Shown here one piece after another: positions 63,376 to 64,000 of a stretch of DNA of 64,000 nucleotides. The notes under the pieces are model-generated. The model saw nothing but the letters and a program-made list of their open reading frames with translations. It was not told the DNA's origin and made no database searches. Position 1 is the first letter of the stretch, and every line of letters starts with the position of its first letter. Both the position numbers and the translations under genes were made by a program. Origin of the DNA: Bacillota bacterium (GTDB lineage: Bacteria; Bacillota; Clostridia; Lachnospirales; Lachnospiraceae); NCBI GenBank assembly GCA_023411215.1, contig JAEYOY010000041.1, forward strand, positions 46,592-110,591, in the 5' to 3' direction.

Positions 63376-64000
63376 CTATCCATTAATGCTTCTTGCCAGC
63401 AACTGAGCCTGCTGTCTGCAATCCGCCATTGCCTTTGCTTCATCTATATAAAGAAGCTCTCTATCCTTCATCAGAACCTTACCATTAATCATGGTGGTTA
63501 CCACCTTACTACCATTCATTCCAAACAACATATGACCGTTGATATTATCAGCAGTAAGTGGTGTTAGCGGATCATAATCTGCTACGATTACATCGGCTGC
63601 GTAGCCTTCCTTCAGTACACCAAGTGGTGTATCAAAATAGCGATTTGCTATCTTCGCATTGCCCTCAAACAACATTGCGGGAACCTCACCCCAGGCTGCT
63701 GTTGCATCGCATAAATGATGCTTGTGTAATATATTTGCTACTTTATAGGATTCAAACATATCATTTGTATATCCGTCCGTTCCGAGTCCGGTTAGAACTC
63801 CGCGGTGGAAGATCTCCATGGTAGGAGGACATCCACAGGCGTTACCCATATTGGATTCTGGATTATGTACTACCATCGTATCCGTCTCCTTAAGCAGCTC
63901 CATTTCCTGACCATTGACATAGATACAATGAGCAGCTATGGTCTTTGGCCCAAGAATACCGACATCCATTAATCGATTAACAATTCGTTTGCTGTGATTC
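63376..64000 (-). CDS. ssnA: SsnA-type aminohydrolase, C-terminal part (runs off the window)
   Basis: About 208 C-terminal residues are visible, 12 bp before ygfK. GPKTIAAHCIYVNGQEM, VVHNPESNMGNACG and LGTDGYTNDMF carry His and Asp metal ligands of cytosine-deaminase/guanine-deaminase-like amidohydrolases. The C-terminal beta-sandwich (DVIVADYDPLTPLTADN, KVVTTMINGKVLM) is intact. The frame continues to the window edge (HSKRIVNRLMDVGILGP). In the purine cluster SsnA is thought to open or deaminate the ring. Confidence 0.92.
   Translation of the reverse strand, partial: NHSKRIVNRLMDVGILGPKTIAAHCIYVNGQEMELLKETDTMVVHNPESNMGNACGCPPTMEIFHRGVLTGLGTDGYTNDMFESYKVANILHKHHLCDATAAWGEVPAMLFEGNAKIANRYFDTPLGVLKEGYAADVIVADYDPLTPLTADNINGHMLFGMNGSKVVTTMINGKVLMKDRELLYIDEAKAMADCRQQAQLLARSING

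Overview
The window looks like chromosomal DNA of a low-GC, strictly anaerobic, spore-forming Clostridia bacterium, most likely a Lachnospiraceae relative (inference). The grounds are paired GlgC/GlgD adenylyltransferases, [FeFe]-hydrogenase maturases HydE/G/F, a PPi-type phosphofructokinase, a GerMN lipoprotein, many strong AGGAGG ribosome sites, and an anaerobic purine cluster. No rRNA, tRNA, CRISPR array, phage or intact transposase gene was seen.

Layout. 1-5037: glycogen operon glgB-glgC-glgD-glgA on the minus strand (glgA cut by the window edge), with a MITE-like repeat between glgD and glgA. 5759-7450: surface WG-repeat protein. 7474-7770: a striking set of nested hairpins. 7980-12110: hydE-hydG-hydF behind a promoter, a structured leader and a terminator. 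12252-15701: BlaI repressor, M56 protease and a large membrane-anchored protein, with a 44-bp dyad in front. 16046-18454: three membrane proteins of unknown role. 18766-20955: a CoA-binding protein and an RnfD-RnfC fusion. 21151-22368: two DUF2087 proteins. 22465-29284: a ChvE/GguA/GguB sugar importer divergent from a DeoR regulator and an orphan double ABC ATPase. 29352-32752: GerMN lipoprotein, metF and a GNAT-like protein. 32940-36094: a three-gene ABC exporter behind an 18-residue leader peptide and a terminator. 36129-46697: housekeeping genes (pfk, nitroreductase, truA, YcaQ-like, aldo/keto reductase) and a DUF3160 lipoprotein pair. 47269-53807: metallophosphoesterase, CBS protein, a 1171-residue family 2 glycosidase and a DUF2238 protein.

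54175-64000: a minus-strand purine (urate/xanthine type) cluster: ssnA, ygfK, hyuA, ridA, a TetR regulator, a MobA/MocA-like nucleotidyltransferase and an xdhD-type molybdenum hydroxylase. XdhD has Fe-S and Mo domains but no FAD domain. YgfK carries a GltD-like flavin module and ferredoxin sites and could be its electron partner. The hydantoinase and SsnA open or process rings, and RidA would clear reactive enamine intermediates. A second copy of the MITE-like element lies between hyuA and ridA.

The least explained signals are the three kinds of long palindromic intergenic elements, the hydE leader, the peptide-led attenuator of the ABC exporter, the RnfD-RnfC fusion, and two adjacent purine-cluster genes that lack a usable ATG/GTG/TTG at their natural N-terminus.
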